A stretch of 57,638 nucleotides of DNA from Pseudomonadota bacterium. Its GTDB lineage: Bacteria > Pseudomonadota > Alphaproteobacteria > Rhizobiales > Hyphomicrobiaceae. The stretch is from NCBI GenBank assembly GCA_023405815.1, contig JAEXXM010000047.1:1-57638 (forward strand), read 5' to 3'. The position numbers and the translations under genes are program-made. This document shows positions 11,213-18,530 of this stretch, in pieces. The notes under the pieces are model-generated. The model had not been told where the DNA came from. It did not search any database and saw nothing but the letters and a program-made list of their open reading frames with translations. Numbering within the stretch: the stretch's first letter is position 1; the number at the start of each line of letters is the position of its first letter.

Positions 11213-12118
11213 TCAGCGCTTGGCGGCGCGGCGACGCTTGTGCGACCGGCGCAGCGGGTTCTTCATCGGCTCGGGCTCGGCCGCCGCCACCACCTCGACG
11301 CGCGATTTCGGCACCAAGTGCACGACCTTAAATCCGCGCGCCTTGAGCTCGGCGAGGACGGCGGGGATCGCCTTGGCGGACTGCGGATGAATGTCGTGGA
11401 ACAGCATGATGCCGCCGCCCGACTTGTCGAGCGCGGAGAAGATGTTCTTGAAGACCCTGTCTGCCGAGCGGTAACGCCAATCGAAGCTGTCGGCGTCGAT
11501 GCCCATCACGGCGATGTTGCGCGAGGCGAGATAGTCGCGCACGCGCTTTGGATCGCTGAGATAGGGGAAGCGGAAAAATGGCGCGACGCCATTGGGCAGC
11601 GTCGCCTCGGCGATGTTGATGGTGCTCTCGATCTGCGACTTGGCACGGTCGAGCGACACGGCGCCCATGTTGCGATGCGACCAGGTGTGCGTGCCGACGG
11701 TGTGGCCCTCGGCCTGCACCTCCTTGGCGATGTCGGGGAAGCTCTTGATCATCTGCCCGACCTGGAAAAACGTCGCCTTGGTGCACTGCTCGGCGAGCGC
11801 GGCGAGGATCTCGCGCGTGAAGGTCGGGTGCGGGCCGTCGTCGAAGGTGATGACCACCTCGCCCTTCTCGAGCAACTTGGTCGGCGCATACTGCTCGCCG
11901 TACTCGCCGCCGCCGGTGGTGTCGACCTCTGCCACGCGGGAGACGCCGAGCTTGCCGGTGCAGTCGATGACGGGCTTGGGCTCAGGCGCGGCTTTGGCCG
12001 TTTCCTCGGCGGACGGTGGGGCAACGCCGGCGACGGCGTTGACGCTCTGAACGTTCTCCTCAGCCGAAGCAACGGCAGCCGGCAGGATCAGCGCGGCAGC
12101 GAGCAGAAGCTTTCTCAT
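11213..12118 (-). CDS. Exported polysaccharide deacetylase (NodB domain)
   Basis: The ATG at 12118 is chosen because it begins a signal peptide (MRKLLLAAALILPAAVASA), while the frame is open further upstream without one. The 301-residue product has the NodB-type motifs: ITFDDGPH (catalytic Asp and metal Asp), GTHTWSHRN (metal His pair), FFRFPY, DADSFDW and LFHDIHP (catalytic His). All key residues are present, so it is likely an active metal-dependent deacetylase of a cell-wall or extracellular glycan. The last 20 residues are very basic. The exact substrate cannot be read. Confidence 0.9.
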   Translation of the reverse strand: MRKLLLAAALILPAAVASAEENVQSVNAVAGVAPPSAEETAKAAPEPKPVIDCTGKLGVSRVAEVDTTGGGEYGEQYAPTKLLEKGEVVITFDDGPHPTFTREILAALAEQCTKATFFQVGQMIKSFPDIAKEVQAEGHTVGTHTWSHRNMGAVSLDRAKSQIESTINIAEATLPNGVAPFFRFPYLSDPKRVRDYLASRNIAVMGIDADSFDWRYRSADRVFKNIFSALDKSGGGIMLFHDIHPQSAKAIPAVLAELKARGFKVVHLVPKSRVEVVAAAEPEPMKNPLRRSHKRRRAAKR

Positions 12119-12331
12119 GAGGTCTTGTTCCTTGCCCCGAGCGTTGATCGCGCCGACTGCGCCGACGCGCCCCGGCAGCATCGCTCACCGGCATTAAGCT
12201 GCGGTGAAATGCAGCCGGCCATGCGAGTGCGCGCGCGGTCTCTGTCGCGGGCAATTCTCTTAAATGCCGCCTGCGCGGGCCAGTTAAATCATCAGCCACA
12301 GGCGCATCTTCTGTATGGGTGTGGCGTTGCC

Positions 12332-12874
12332 TTATTTGGCTGCGCCGACCTCGGGGCAGTCCGGAGCGCCCATGCTCTTCATGGCCTTCTGGATCTCGGC
12401 AATGGTCATGTCCTTCTTGTGCGTTGCGATCGACCAGGCGTGTCCGAACGGGTCGGTGACGATGCCGTAGCGGTCGCCCCAGAACATGTCGGCGACAGGC
12501 ATGGTGACTTTCGCACCGGCCTTCACCGCGCGCGCGAACCACTTGTCTACGTCGGGAACATTGAGGTGGAGTGTCACCGGCGTGCCCTTGAGCGCGAGCG
12601 GGGACAGAGCGTTGTGGGCGGGCCATTCGTCGTTGAGCATCACCATGGCGCCGTTGATCTCGACGGCGGCGTGCATCAGCTTTCCGTCGGGGCCCGGGAG
12701 GCGCATCAGCTCCTTGGCGTCGAAGGCTTTCTTGTAGAACTCGATCGCCTTGGCGGCGTCGCGGCAGGTGATGTGCGGCGCGAGCGGCGCGTTGCGGGAG
12801 CTAGGCTTGGGCTTCCTGGCGGGCGCCTTGGGTTTGGCTGCGGATTTGGCTTTCGTCTTCATCGCGGTGGCCAT
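12332..12874 (-). CDS. VOC family (PhnB/glyoxalase-like) protein
   Basis: The ATG at 12874 has GGGAG eight bases upstream, so I prefer it over a GTG three codons earlier. The 180-residue product begins with about 30 residues rich in Lys, Pro and Ala, then has a PhnB-like VOC domain with HITCRDAAKAIEFYKKAF, VMLNDEWP and GDRYGIVTDPFGHAWSIATH. It follows the TetR gene by 12 bases on the same strand and so is probably under that regulator. Such proteins may bind or modify small molecules; the ligand is unknown. Confidence 0.85.
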   Translation of the reverse strand: MATAMKTKAKSAAKPKAPARKPKPSSRNAPLAPHITCRDAAKAIEFYKKAFDAKELMRLPGPDGKLMHAAVEINGAMVMLNDEWPAHNALSPLALKGTPVTLHLNVPDVDKWFARAVKAGAKVTMPVADMFWGDRYGIVTDPFGHAWSIATHKKDMTIAEIQKAMKSMGAPDCPEVGAAK

Positions 12875-12886
12875 GGTCTTCACTCC

Positions 12887-13498
12887 CTAATGCTCCTGGT
12901 GCTGAAACAACATCACGACATAGCGGCGCAGGTGGTCGATGCATTCGCCGGCGACGCTGCTCCCGCCTTCCGCTTTGGCGAGGATGAACGCGCCCTGCAA
13001 AACGGCCTGGGTGTAGAGCGCGAGGCTTTTCGCCGACCACGATGCATCAAGCTTGTGCGCTGCGATGGCAGCAGCGATGTCGGCCTCGAGCTCTTCCGCA
13101 TGGGTGAAGATCGCGCGTGCGCACGCTTCGCGAATGGCGGGGCTCGACGCATACGTCTCCTGCAGCATCGTGCCGGCGAGGCAGGTGAACTCGGGGACCG
13201 TGCCGGCGAGGATCGCCTTGCGGAAGTCGATGTAGCCGAGCACGCGGTCGAGCGGGTCGGCGTGCGCGTGGTAAGGCGCGGCGGCGAAGAAGTCGCCGGT
13301 CGTCTCGGACCAGAAATCCGCCGCAGCAACTGCAAGGTCATCCTTGCTTTTGAAGTGGTGGAAGAAGGCGCCCTTGGTGACGCCGGCGGCGGCGCAGAGC
13401 TCGTCGATGCTGGTCGCGGCGTATCCCTTGGTGCGGATCACGTCGCGGGCGGCGTGCAGGATCTTGGTGCGCGCGGAGGGTCTGGCTGGCGGATGCAT
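12887..13498 (-). CDS. TetR family transcriptional regulator
   Basis: The likely start is the ATG at 13498; the open frame reaches 13534, but that would run through the operator palindrome. The 203-residue protein has an N-terminal helix-turn-helix (ARDVIRTKGYAATSIDELCA, then GVTKGAFFHHFKSKDDL) and an all-helical ligand domain resembling TetR_C-type regulators that use FTCLAGTMLQE. It is followed after 12 bases by a VOC gene. A 20-base palindrome nine bases upstream of the start suggests autoregulation, probably also of the divergent DUF486 gene. Confidence 0.9.
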   Translation of the reverse strand: MHPPARPSARTKILHAARDVIRTKGYAATSIDELCAAAGVTKGAFFHHFKSKDDLAVAAADFWSETTGDFFAAAPYHAHADPLDRVLGYIDFRKAILAGTVPEFTCLAGTMLQETYASSPAIREACARAIFTHAEELEADIAAAIAAHKLDASWSAKSLALYTQAVLQGAFILAKAEGGSSVAGECIDHLRRYVVMLFQHQEH

Positions 13499-13506
13499 GT
13501 AGAGAC

Positions 13507-13526
13507 CATACCGACCAGTTGGTATG
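13507..13526. promoter_or_regulatory. TetR-type operator palindrome
   Basis: CATACCGACCAGTTGGTATG is an imperfect 20-base palindrome with perfect six-base outer arms (CATACC and GGTATG). The ATACC-N-GGTAT form is a common TetR-family operator shape. It lies nine bases before the TetR start codon, so binding there would block its expression. Confidence 0.65.
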
Positions 13527-13744
13527 TCAGTCAATTGCTACTGCAGACTTCTCCTCGGTGGAGGTGGCGAGGCGCACACCGGGGAGCCGGGCGAGAAGAG
13601 CAGCGACGGCAGAGCGAGGCGCGATGCGTAAGGCGGGGCACCGATGTGCAGCGGGTGGCTGTGCGTTGTCGAGTTAGCTTGGCGCTCGACAAAGGAGGAG
13701 ACGCCGCGTCTAAGTCCGGCGACAGCCAGCGGAGCTTAGAGCCT

Positions 13745-14104
13745 ATGCCGTTACCGACGATCCCGGCGCAGCTAACGCCGATCTTCTTTCTGTCCTTCTC
13801 CAACATCTTCATGACCTTCGCCTGGTACGGCCATCTGCGGTTCAAGGATCAGCCGCTGATGCTGGTGATCCTCGTCTCGTGGTTGATCGCCTTTTTCGAA
13901 TACTGCCTCGCCGTGCCGGCCAATCGCTACGGCAGCGCGATTTATTCCGCCGCAGAGCTGAAGACGATGCAGGAGGTGATCACCCTCACCGTCTTTGCGG
14001 TGTTCTCGGTGCTCTATTTGAAGGAGCCGATCAGCATCAATCAGGTGATTGGCTTCGCCCTCATCGCACTTGGCGCATTCTTTGTCTTCTCGGGGCGCAC
14101 CTGA
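13745..14104 (+). CDS. DUF486 small multidrug-resistance-like membrane protein
   Basis: The 119-residue protein has four predicted membrane segments and the DUF486 signature, including FMTFAWYGHLRF near the start, WLIAFFEYCLAVPANRYG in the middle and GFALIALGAFFVF at the end. DUF486 proteins belong to the drug/metabolite transporter clan. The frame stays open for a long way upstream over other genes, but only this last part is real. It is divergent from the TetR gene. Confidence 0.88.
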   Translation: MPLPTIPAQLTPIFFLSFSNIFMTFAWYGHLRFKDQPLMLVILVSWLIAFFEYCLAVPANRYGSAIYSAAELKTMQEVITLTVFAVFSVLYLKEPISINQVIGFALIALGAFFVFSGRT

Positions 14105-14162
14105 AGCAGGTATGGTCGCCGCACAACAACGATAAATCTGCCGCCGAGCACGAGGAGACCCT

Positions 14163-14879
14163 ATGGCCGAGACACGCATCGCGCTCGTTACCGGCGCCAA
14201 CCGTGGCATTGGCCTCGAGATCGTAAGGCAGCTGTCGCGCAACGGGCTGCAGGCGGTCCTCTGCTCGCGGGATGTCGAGAAGGGGCGGGAGGCGGCGACG
14301 AAGCTCGCCGCCGAGGGACTCGAGCCGCCGGTGGTGGCGCTCGACGTGACGGATGACGCCAGCGTCCGCGCGGCCGTCAACGAGGTGATGAGCCTGTTCG
14401 GGCGCATCGACGTATTGGTGAACAATGCGGGCATACTCAGGGAAGGGCAGACGCCCGAGGATTCGAAGGTGCTCGAGGTTACGCCTCATCTCGTCAGCGA
14501 GACGTATGACACCAATACCATCGGCCCATTGCGCATGATCCAGGCGGTGGTGCCGATCATGCTGAAGGGCGGCTACGGACGCGTGGTGAATGTGTCGTCG
14601 GGCGCCGGTCAGCTCTCGGACATGCAGGCAGGCTATCCGGCCTATCGGATGTCGAAGGCGGCACTCAATGCGCTGACGCGCGTGACCGCCGCGGAGCTCG
14701 GCCCGACGCCCGTCAAGGTCAACGCCATGTGCCCGGGGTGGGTGCGGACCGACATGGGCGGTCCCAATGCGACGCGTACGGTTGAGCAGGGGGCGGAAAC
14801 GGCGGTTTGGCTGGCGATGCTGCCCGATACCGGGCCGACGGGCGGATTCTTCCGCGACAAGGCGCCGATCGCCTGGTGA
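14163..14879 (+). CDS. Short-chain dehydrogenase/reductase
   Basis: The 238-residue cytosolic enzyme has the classical SDR motifs: TGANRGIG at residues 10-17 for the dinucleotide, NNAG, a catalytic Ser in NVSSGAG, and Tyr and Lys in YRMSK. After the TGANRGIG the strand-2 end is CSRDVEKG, with an Arg that favours NADP(H). Sequence style and length resemble carbonyl reductases. The start has GGAGACCCT just upstream. It follows the DUF486 gene by 58 bases. The substrate is unknown. Confidence 0.9.
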   Translation: MAETRIALVTGANRGIGLEIVRQLSRNGLQAVLCSRDVEKGREAATKLAAEGLEPPVVALDVTDDASVRAAVNEVMSLFGRIDVLVNNAGILREGQTPEDSKVLEVTPHLVSETYDTNTIGPLRMIQAVVPIMLKGGYGRVVNVSSGAGQLSDMQAGYPAYRMSKAALNALTRVTAAELGPTPVKVNAMCPGWVRTDMGGPNATRTVEQGAETAVWLAMLPDTGPTGGFFRDKAPIAW

Positions 14880-14889
14880 GGCGTGCCGG

Positions 14890-15069
14890 TCAGACGCCGC
14901 GAACGAGATTGCCGACCATGAGCGTGATGTAGGCGGTGATGGCCAGCCAGAACTCCTGGTGCGGCAGGTAGCGCGGGACGCCGACGAATCCCAGCTTGGT
15001 GACGAGCGCGAGCAGCGCCAGCGTCAACGAGATGAGGAAGATGGCGATGGTCGGCGGGTTTAGACGCAT
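14890..15069 (-). CDS. Small two-segment membrane protein
   Basis: The ATG at 15069 has GGGGGAAG about nine bases upstream, giving a 59-residue protein. An open frame continues upstream without a better start. Two hydrophobic stretches (about residues 7-25 and 38-55) are joined by a short loop, VGVPRYLPHQEF. I do not recognise the family. It is convergent with the SDR gene, with 10 bases between stops. Confidence 0.6.
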   Translation of the reverse strand: MRLNPPTIAIFLISLTLALLALVTKLGFVGVPRYLPHQEFWLAITAYITLMVGNLVRGV

Positions 15070-15175
15070 GGCAAAAGCTTCCCCCAAATCAATGCCTGCA
15101 GCCGGACGCGGTACGCTCGTCCCCGGTGTTGCCGGCCAGCTTACCATGGGGCATGGGCGTGAAGGCAATACGTCA

Positions 15176-15195
15176 GGGGCGCCGGTTGGCGCCCC
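15176..15195 (-). terminator. Stem-loop after the sortase-like gene
   Basis: GGGGCGCC and GGCGCCCC form a perfect eight-base stem with a GGTT loop, 22 bases past the stop of the minus-strand gene at 15218. There is no clear T-run, so it may be a weak or Rho-assisted terminator or a processing hairpin. Confidence 0.4.
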
Positions 15196-15217
15196 AAGGC
15201 GTGCGGTTCGTCGCTGA

Positions 15218-15706
15218 TCAGAGAGTGCGCGCGGCCTTGGCCGAGGAGAGCGCGGGAAGCTCTTCGCCCGCCTCGATCAAGAAGCGGACCGGACGGGACT
15301 GCGGGTTCGCCTCGTCGCGGCAGGTGACGAGGAGCATCGGGGTCGGGCGCTCCTGCGAGGAGATGGGCAGCACCTGGCTGTCCAAGCGGTCGATGGTGAC
15401 GACGTTCAAGACGCGCTGGGTGCCGTTGGATGCGATGGTGATGCGGTCGCCGACGGCGACCGGCTTGGTCGCGACTGCACCGCCATCGTGCACCACATGG
15501 GTGAGCCAGAAGTCCTCGCTGCCAGCGATGACCGGAAGCACTTTGCGCTGGGTGGACGTCCCATCCATGTTGGCGATGGCGCGCTGGAAGCCGCGCTTGA
15601 CCACCGCCTCGCCGTTTCCAAGGCTGACGGCAGCGGCCCCGAGGCCGACGGCCGACAGGCCCAGAACGGCGACCGGGAGGTTCCTGCGAATGGCGCCCGT
15701 GCCCAT
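15218..15706 (-). CDS. Membrane-anchored sortase-like protein, catalytic His replaced
   Basis: The 162-residue protein has one N-terminal membrane segment (about residues 10-30). The rest resembles a sortase domain in its order of motifs: AGSEDFWLTHV (residues 61-71, where class D sortases have AGHRDTFF), VGDRITI (85-91), a YxV-like RVLNVVTIDRLD strand, MLLVTCR with C129 and R130, and a final RPVRFLIEA. Sortases need His, Cys and Arg; the His of AGHRD is Ser here, so classical transpeptidation is doubtful, though H70 or H73 might substitute. I infer the family from motif order only, so this is tentative. Confidence 0.5.
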   Translation of the reverse strand: MGTGAIRRNLPVAVLGLSAVGLGAAAVSLGNGEAVVKRGFQRAIANMDGTSTQRKVLPVIAGSEDFWLTHVVHDGGAVATKPVAVGDRITIASNGTQRVLNVVTIDRLDSQVLPISSQERPTPMLLVTCRDEANPQSRPVRFLIEAGEELPALSSAKAARTL

Positions 15707-15780
15707 AGAATCAGCTCCGCTTCTGTTTCCCCGTTCCGGGGGCTGTCTGCGCCCGGATACCGATACAAGTACAACGACCC

Positions 15781-15797
15781 AACATTACCAGAATGTT
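15781..15797. promoter_or_regulatory. AT-rich inverted repeat upstream of the sortase-like gene
   Basis: AACATT-accag-AATGTT is a perfect six-base inverted repeat with a five-base spacer, in an otherwise plain 153-base gap. It lies 75 bases upstream of the minus-strand start at 15706, the right distance for an operator. The protein is unknown. Confidence 0.35.
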
Positions 15798-15859
15798 AGG
15801 AGTGGAGGAGAGACCGTCAAGGGCTCCCAGCAGAACCTGAGCCCCTCCTCCACATCACC

Positions 15860-16291
15860 TCACCGCGGGGAGGCGTACTCGCGGCGAAGGTGTCGGAAAA
15901 ACGCGAGGTTAAAGGCGACAATCCCGGAGAAGACGCAGCCAAAGAGCACCCAGGCCAGCTTCTTGGTCACATGCCGCGGGGACGTGAGCGAGGCGGCGCG
16001 GGGGACCGGGACCGCCGTTGCGACCACGGCCGCTGCGATCAAGGGACTGTCATCCAAAGTGAATTTCAGCAGCTCACCGGCGCTGGAGCTGACTGCGAGC
16101 AGTCCTCCCAGGCGATGGGTGGCATCCGAATGCCGCTGATAGGCGCTGACCGCCAGTGCAAAGGTCAGGAAGAGGATGAGCCCGACGCACACATCAGCCG
16201 TAGTCCGCAGGATCAACCTCAAGGGTCCAGCCGTGGACATCAATGAGATCCCTTCTTGGCTTGCGCCGGTCGCAACCGACGCATTCGACAT
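15860..16291 (-). CDS. Hypothetical membrane protein
   Basis: The 143-residue product from the ATG at 16291, or 126 residues from the ATG at 16240 which has GGGA nine bases upstream, has three hydrophobic stretches: about residues 31-50, 80-95 and 110-130 of the longer form. The middle loop contains SDATHRLGGLLAVSSSAGELL. I do not recognise a family. It ends 153 bases upstream of the sortase-like gene on the same strand. Confidence 0.55.
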   Translation of the reverse strand: MSNASVATGASQEGISLMSTAGPLRLILRTTADVCVGLILFLTFALAVSAYQRHSDATHRLGGLLAVSSSAGELLKFTLDDSPLIAAAVVATAVPVPRAASLTSPRHVTKKLAWVLFGCVFSGIVAFNLAFFRHLRREYASPR

Positions 16292-16548
16292 GAGGGATCG
16301 TCCCCCCGGTTCATGGCAGGCATGGGGACAGAATGTGGCGATCGAGGCGTATTCTTTTGATTAATGCGCCTCGCCCGGCAGTTGTTGCGCGCCGGTCACG
16401 AGATGCGCGGCGAGCCCGGCGATTTCAGCGCTTCACGTGCGCTCTCGACGCAACGGCCGATGTATTGAAGTCACCGCTCGCTGCAGATAGTGTCCGCGCC
16501 GCTCGCGCCGGAATCGCGCTCGAAAAGGCTTTTCTGAAAGGCTTCCAA

Positions 16549-17751
16549 ATGGGCTTCATCGCCGACAGCTTGAACCGCATTCAGCCCTCCGCGACCATCG
16601 CCGTGTCGACGAAAGCGCGTCAGCTGAAGGCGGCCGGTCGCGACGTGATCTCACTGTCGGCAGGCGAGCCGGACTTCGACACGCCCGACAATATCAAGCA
16701 GGCCGCGGTGAAGGCGCTGTCCGAGGGCAAGACGAAGTATACCGACGTCGATGGCACGCCAGAGCTCAAGGCGGCCATCGTGCGCAAGTTCAAGCGCGAG
16801 AACAATCTCGACTACAAGCCGAACCAGATCTCCGTCGGGACCGGCGGCAAGCAGGTCATCTACAACGCGCTGCTGGCGACCCTCAATCCGGGCGATGAGG
16901 TGATCATCCCGGCGCCGTGTTGGGTATCGTATGCCGACATCGTCATGCTGGCGGACGGCAAGCCGGTTTTCGTCGACACCAAGCTCGAGGACGGCTTCCG
17001 GCTGAAGCCGGAGGTTCTCGACGCTGCGATCACGCCGAAGACCAAGTGGCTGATCTTCAATTCGCCGTCGAACCCCACAGGGGCCGCCTACTCGAAGGAC
17101 GAGATCAAGGTGCTGACGGATGTGCTCATGAAGCACCCGCACGTCTGGATTCTGACCGACGACATCTACGAGCACCTGCTCTATGACGGCCTCAAGTTCC
17201 ACACCGTCGCCGAGGTGGAACCGGGGCTGTTCGATCGGACGCTGACGGTCAATGGTCTGTCCAAGGCCTACTGCATGACCGGCTGGCGACTGGGTTATGC
17301 AGCCGGTCCCGTGCTGCTGATCGACGCCATGCGCAAGCTGCAGTCGCAGTCGACGTCGAACCCGTCGTCAATCACGCAGGCGGCGGCGGTTGAGGCGCTG
17401 GACGGTCCGCAGGACTTCATCGCGGCGAACAACGCCAAGTTCGTGGAGCGACGCGACCTCGTCGTGTCGATGCTGAACCAGGCCAGCGGTCTCAAGTGCC
17501 CGAAGCCGGAAGGGGCGTTCTACGTCTATCCGAGCTGCGCAGGCGCCATCGGCAAGACCAGCGCATCGGGCAAGGTGATCGCCAACGATGAGGATTTCGT
17601 CACGGCGCTTCTCGAAGAGGAAGGCGTCGCGGTGGTGCACGGGGCGGCGTTCGCGTCCTCGCCGGCGTTCCGCGTCTCGTACGCAACCTCGAAGGAGATC
17701 CTCGAGGACGCGTGCCGGCGCATCCAGCGCTTCTGCGGGAATCTGCGCTAA
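16549..17751 (+). CDS. aatA: Aspartate aminotransferase (class I, PLP)
   Basis: The start at 16549 gives a 400-residue protein beginning MGFIADSLNRIQPSATIAV, which is the usual N-terminus of alphaproteobacterial AatA. The frame is open further upstream, but that part is not conserved-looking. Key motifs are SAGEPDFDTP, the NSPSNPTGA substrate-loop, DDIYEHLLYD, and SKAYCMTGWRLGY with the PLP lysine K239. It transfers the amino group between aspartate and 2-oxoglutarate; members of this subgroup can also use prephenate. It stands alone. Confidence 0.95.
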   Translation: MGFIADSLNRIQPSATIAVSTKARQLKAAGRDVISLSAGEPDFDTPDNIKQAAVKALSEGKTKYTDVDGTPELKAAIVRKFKRENNLDYKPNQISVGTGGKQVIYNALLATLNPGDEVIIPAPCWVSYADIVMLADGKPVFVDTKLEDGFRLKPEVLDAAITPKTKWLIFNSPSNPTGAAYSKDEIKVLTDVLMKHPHVWILTDDIYEHLLYDGLKFHTVAEVEPGLFDRTLTVNGLSKAYCMTGWRLGYAAGPVLLIDAMRKLQSQSTSNPSSITQAAAVEALDGPQDFIAANNAKFVERRDLVVSMLNQASGLKCPKPEGAFYVYPSCAGAIGKTSASGKVIANDEDFVTALLEEEGVAVVHGAAFASSPAFRVSYATSKEILEDACRRIQRFCGNLR

Positions 17752-17796
17752 CCCCCCGGCGCATTGCCTTCAAGAGCGCCTCGGGAGAGGCTGTCT

Positions 17797-17910
17797 TTGA
17801 GTGAGAACGGCAAATCGGAGCGATGCGTCGGCTGCGTGATTTGGCGCGTCGCGCTCGGCGCGAGCCTGCTCGCTCTTCTGGCAGCTTGGCTGCTCGGCGG
17901 ATATCTCTGA
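17797..17910 (+). CDS. Possible 37-residue membrane protein (TTG start)
   Basis: A TTG at 17797 with GGGAGAGG about seven bases upstream opens a frame for 37 residues. The N-terminal part holds a CxxC pair (ERCVGCVIW) and the C-terminal half is one clean hydrophobic segment. It lies 45 bases after aatA and is followed at once by a hairpin. Its shape resembles other tiny single-segment proteins of Hyphomicrobiales, but short chance frames are common, so confidence is modest. Confidence 0.4.
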   Translation: MSENGKSERCVGCVIWRVALGASLLALLAAWLLGGYL

Positions 17911-17915
17911 TTTGA

Positions 17916-17945
17916 AAATAAAAAGGGCGCACAAATCGTGCGCCC
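17916..17945 (-). terminator. Rho-independent terminator of the 17969 gene
   Basis: On the minus strand GGGCGCAC-GATTT-GTGCGCCC forms a perfect eight-base stem and is followed by TTTTTATTTT. This is a textbook intrinsic terminator, 24 bases past the stop of the small minus-strand gene. On the plus strand it follows the possible 37-residue gene. Confidence 0.88.
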
Positions 17946-17968
17946 GCATTCCGGCAGGTCGGTGTGCA

Positions 17969-18190
17969 CTAGGCGGCAGCGCGATGGCCCAAGTGCTCGG
18001 CGCACCACTGCAGCCACATCCGCCGTGCCGAGCGATGGGCGCTGGCGATCATACCCCGCTGCACGGGGCGATGAACGACGAGCGCCGTCGACGGAGCGCG
18101 CAGCACTTCAGGCCGTGTCTCGGCGATGTCCTCGGCTGCCATGGCGTAGCCCGCCGCGTGGGCCGCCGATATGAGCGTCTTCATACCCAT
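17969..18190 (-). CDS. Hypothetical 73-residue protein
   Basis: The frame opens at 18202, but the ATG at 18190 has GAGG six bases upstream and is preferred. The product is short, with a C-terminal basic and Trp-containing part (HRSARRMWLQWCAEHLGHRAA). I recognise no family. The gene looks real because it has an intrinsic terminator just downstream and a 25-base inverted repeat about 50 bases upstream, together making a tidy single-gene transcription unit. Confidence 0.6.
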   Translation of the reverse strand: MGMKTLISAAHAAGYAMAAEDIAETRPEVLRAPSTALVVHRPVQRGMIASAHRSARRMWLQWCAEHLGHRAAA

Positions 18191-18240
18191 GTTACGCCTC
18201 ATTTCTCTGGATCGGTGCCTCTTGCGATCCTCCTGGGCCG

Positions 18241-18265
18241 TTCACTGAACGAACGAACCAGTGAA
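18241..18265. promoter_or_regulatory. Perfect inverted repeat, probable operator
   Basis: TTCACTG and CAGTGAA are perfect seven-base arms around an 11-base spacer that itself repeats GAAC (aacgaacgaac). It lies about 50 bases upstream of the small minus-strand gene at 18190. The size and form suit a dimeric repressor site. No regulator is adjacent. Confidence 0.5.
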
Positions 18266-18435
18266 TTCATAATGCTGCAAAGAAGTTCCACCGCAAAGTA
18301 ATTTCGATTGTGCTTCGCCGAATTGACGAGGCGATTTCTTGGCGGACATTGTGCGTCGCAATATTCACGCGCCTATGACTTACCTCAACAACTCGTCGAA
18401 CTTTTCGAATTGAGTACTTGCGCATGTTGTGAAGC
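18266..18435. other. AT-richer gap, divergent promoter region
   Basis: The gap between the small minus-strand gene and the EF-G-like gene is about 340 bases in all. This stretch is visibly less G+C-rich than its surroundings (for example around 18300-18420) and probably holds promoters for both directions. I find no convincing -35/-10 pair, no tRNA and no open frame that looks coding. Confidence 0.4.
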
Positions 18436-18510
18436 AGCGCGACGATTGTTGCAGTCGCGCTCCTCCCAGAGGCGCGAGGCGCGCGACCGCGACGCGGGTG
18501 CGTGCGCCTC
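18436..18510 (+). promoter_or_regulatory. Two leader stem-loops before the EF-G-like gene
   Basis: AGCGCGAC and GTCGCGCT pair perfectly over a 10-base loop at 18436-18461. GAGGCGC at 18469-18475 then pairs with GCGCCTC at 18504-18510. The second stem ends 20 bases before the start codon and just before the AAGGAGG ribosome site at about 18515-18522. They may fold in the leader of the mRNA. A regulatory role is inference. Confidence 0.4.
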
Positions 18511-18530
18511 CAACCCAAGGAGGAAAGCAG

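Noticed and set aside
11003..14104. A very long plus-strand open frame (about 1030 codons) across several minus-strand genes
   Set aside because: It runs antisense to the deacetylase, VOC and TetR genes and has no family-like sequence until its last 119 residues, which are the DUF486 protein. High G+C content keeps such frames open.
16333..16548. An N-terminal extension of the aspartate aminotransferase
   Set aside because: The frame is open upstream, but the part is Arg- and Ala-rich and unlike AatA; the ATG at 16549 gives the usual N-terminus.
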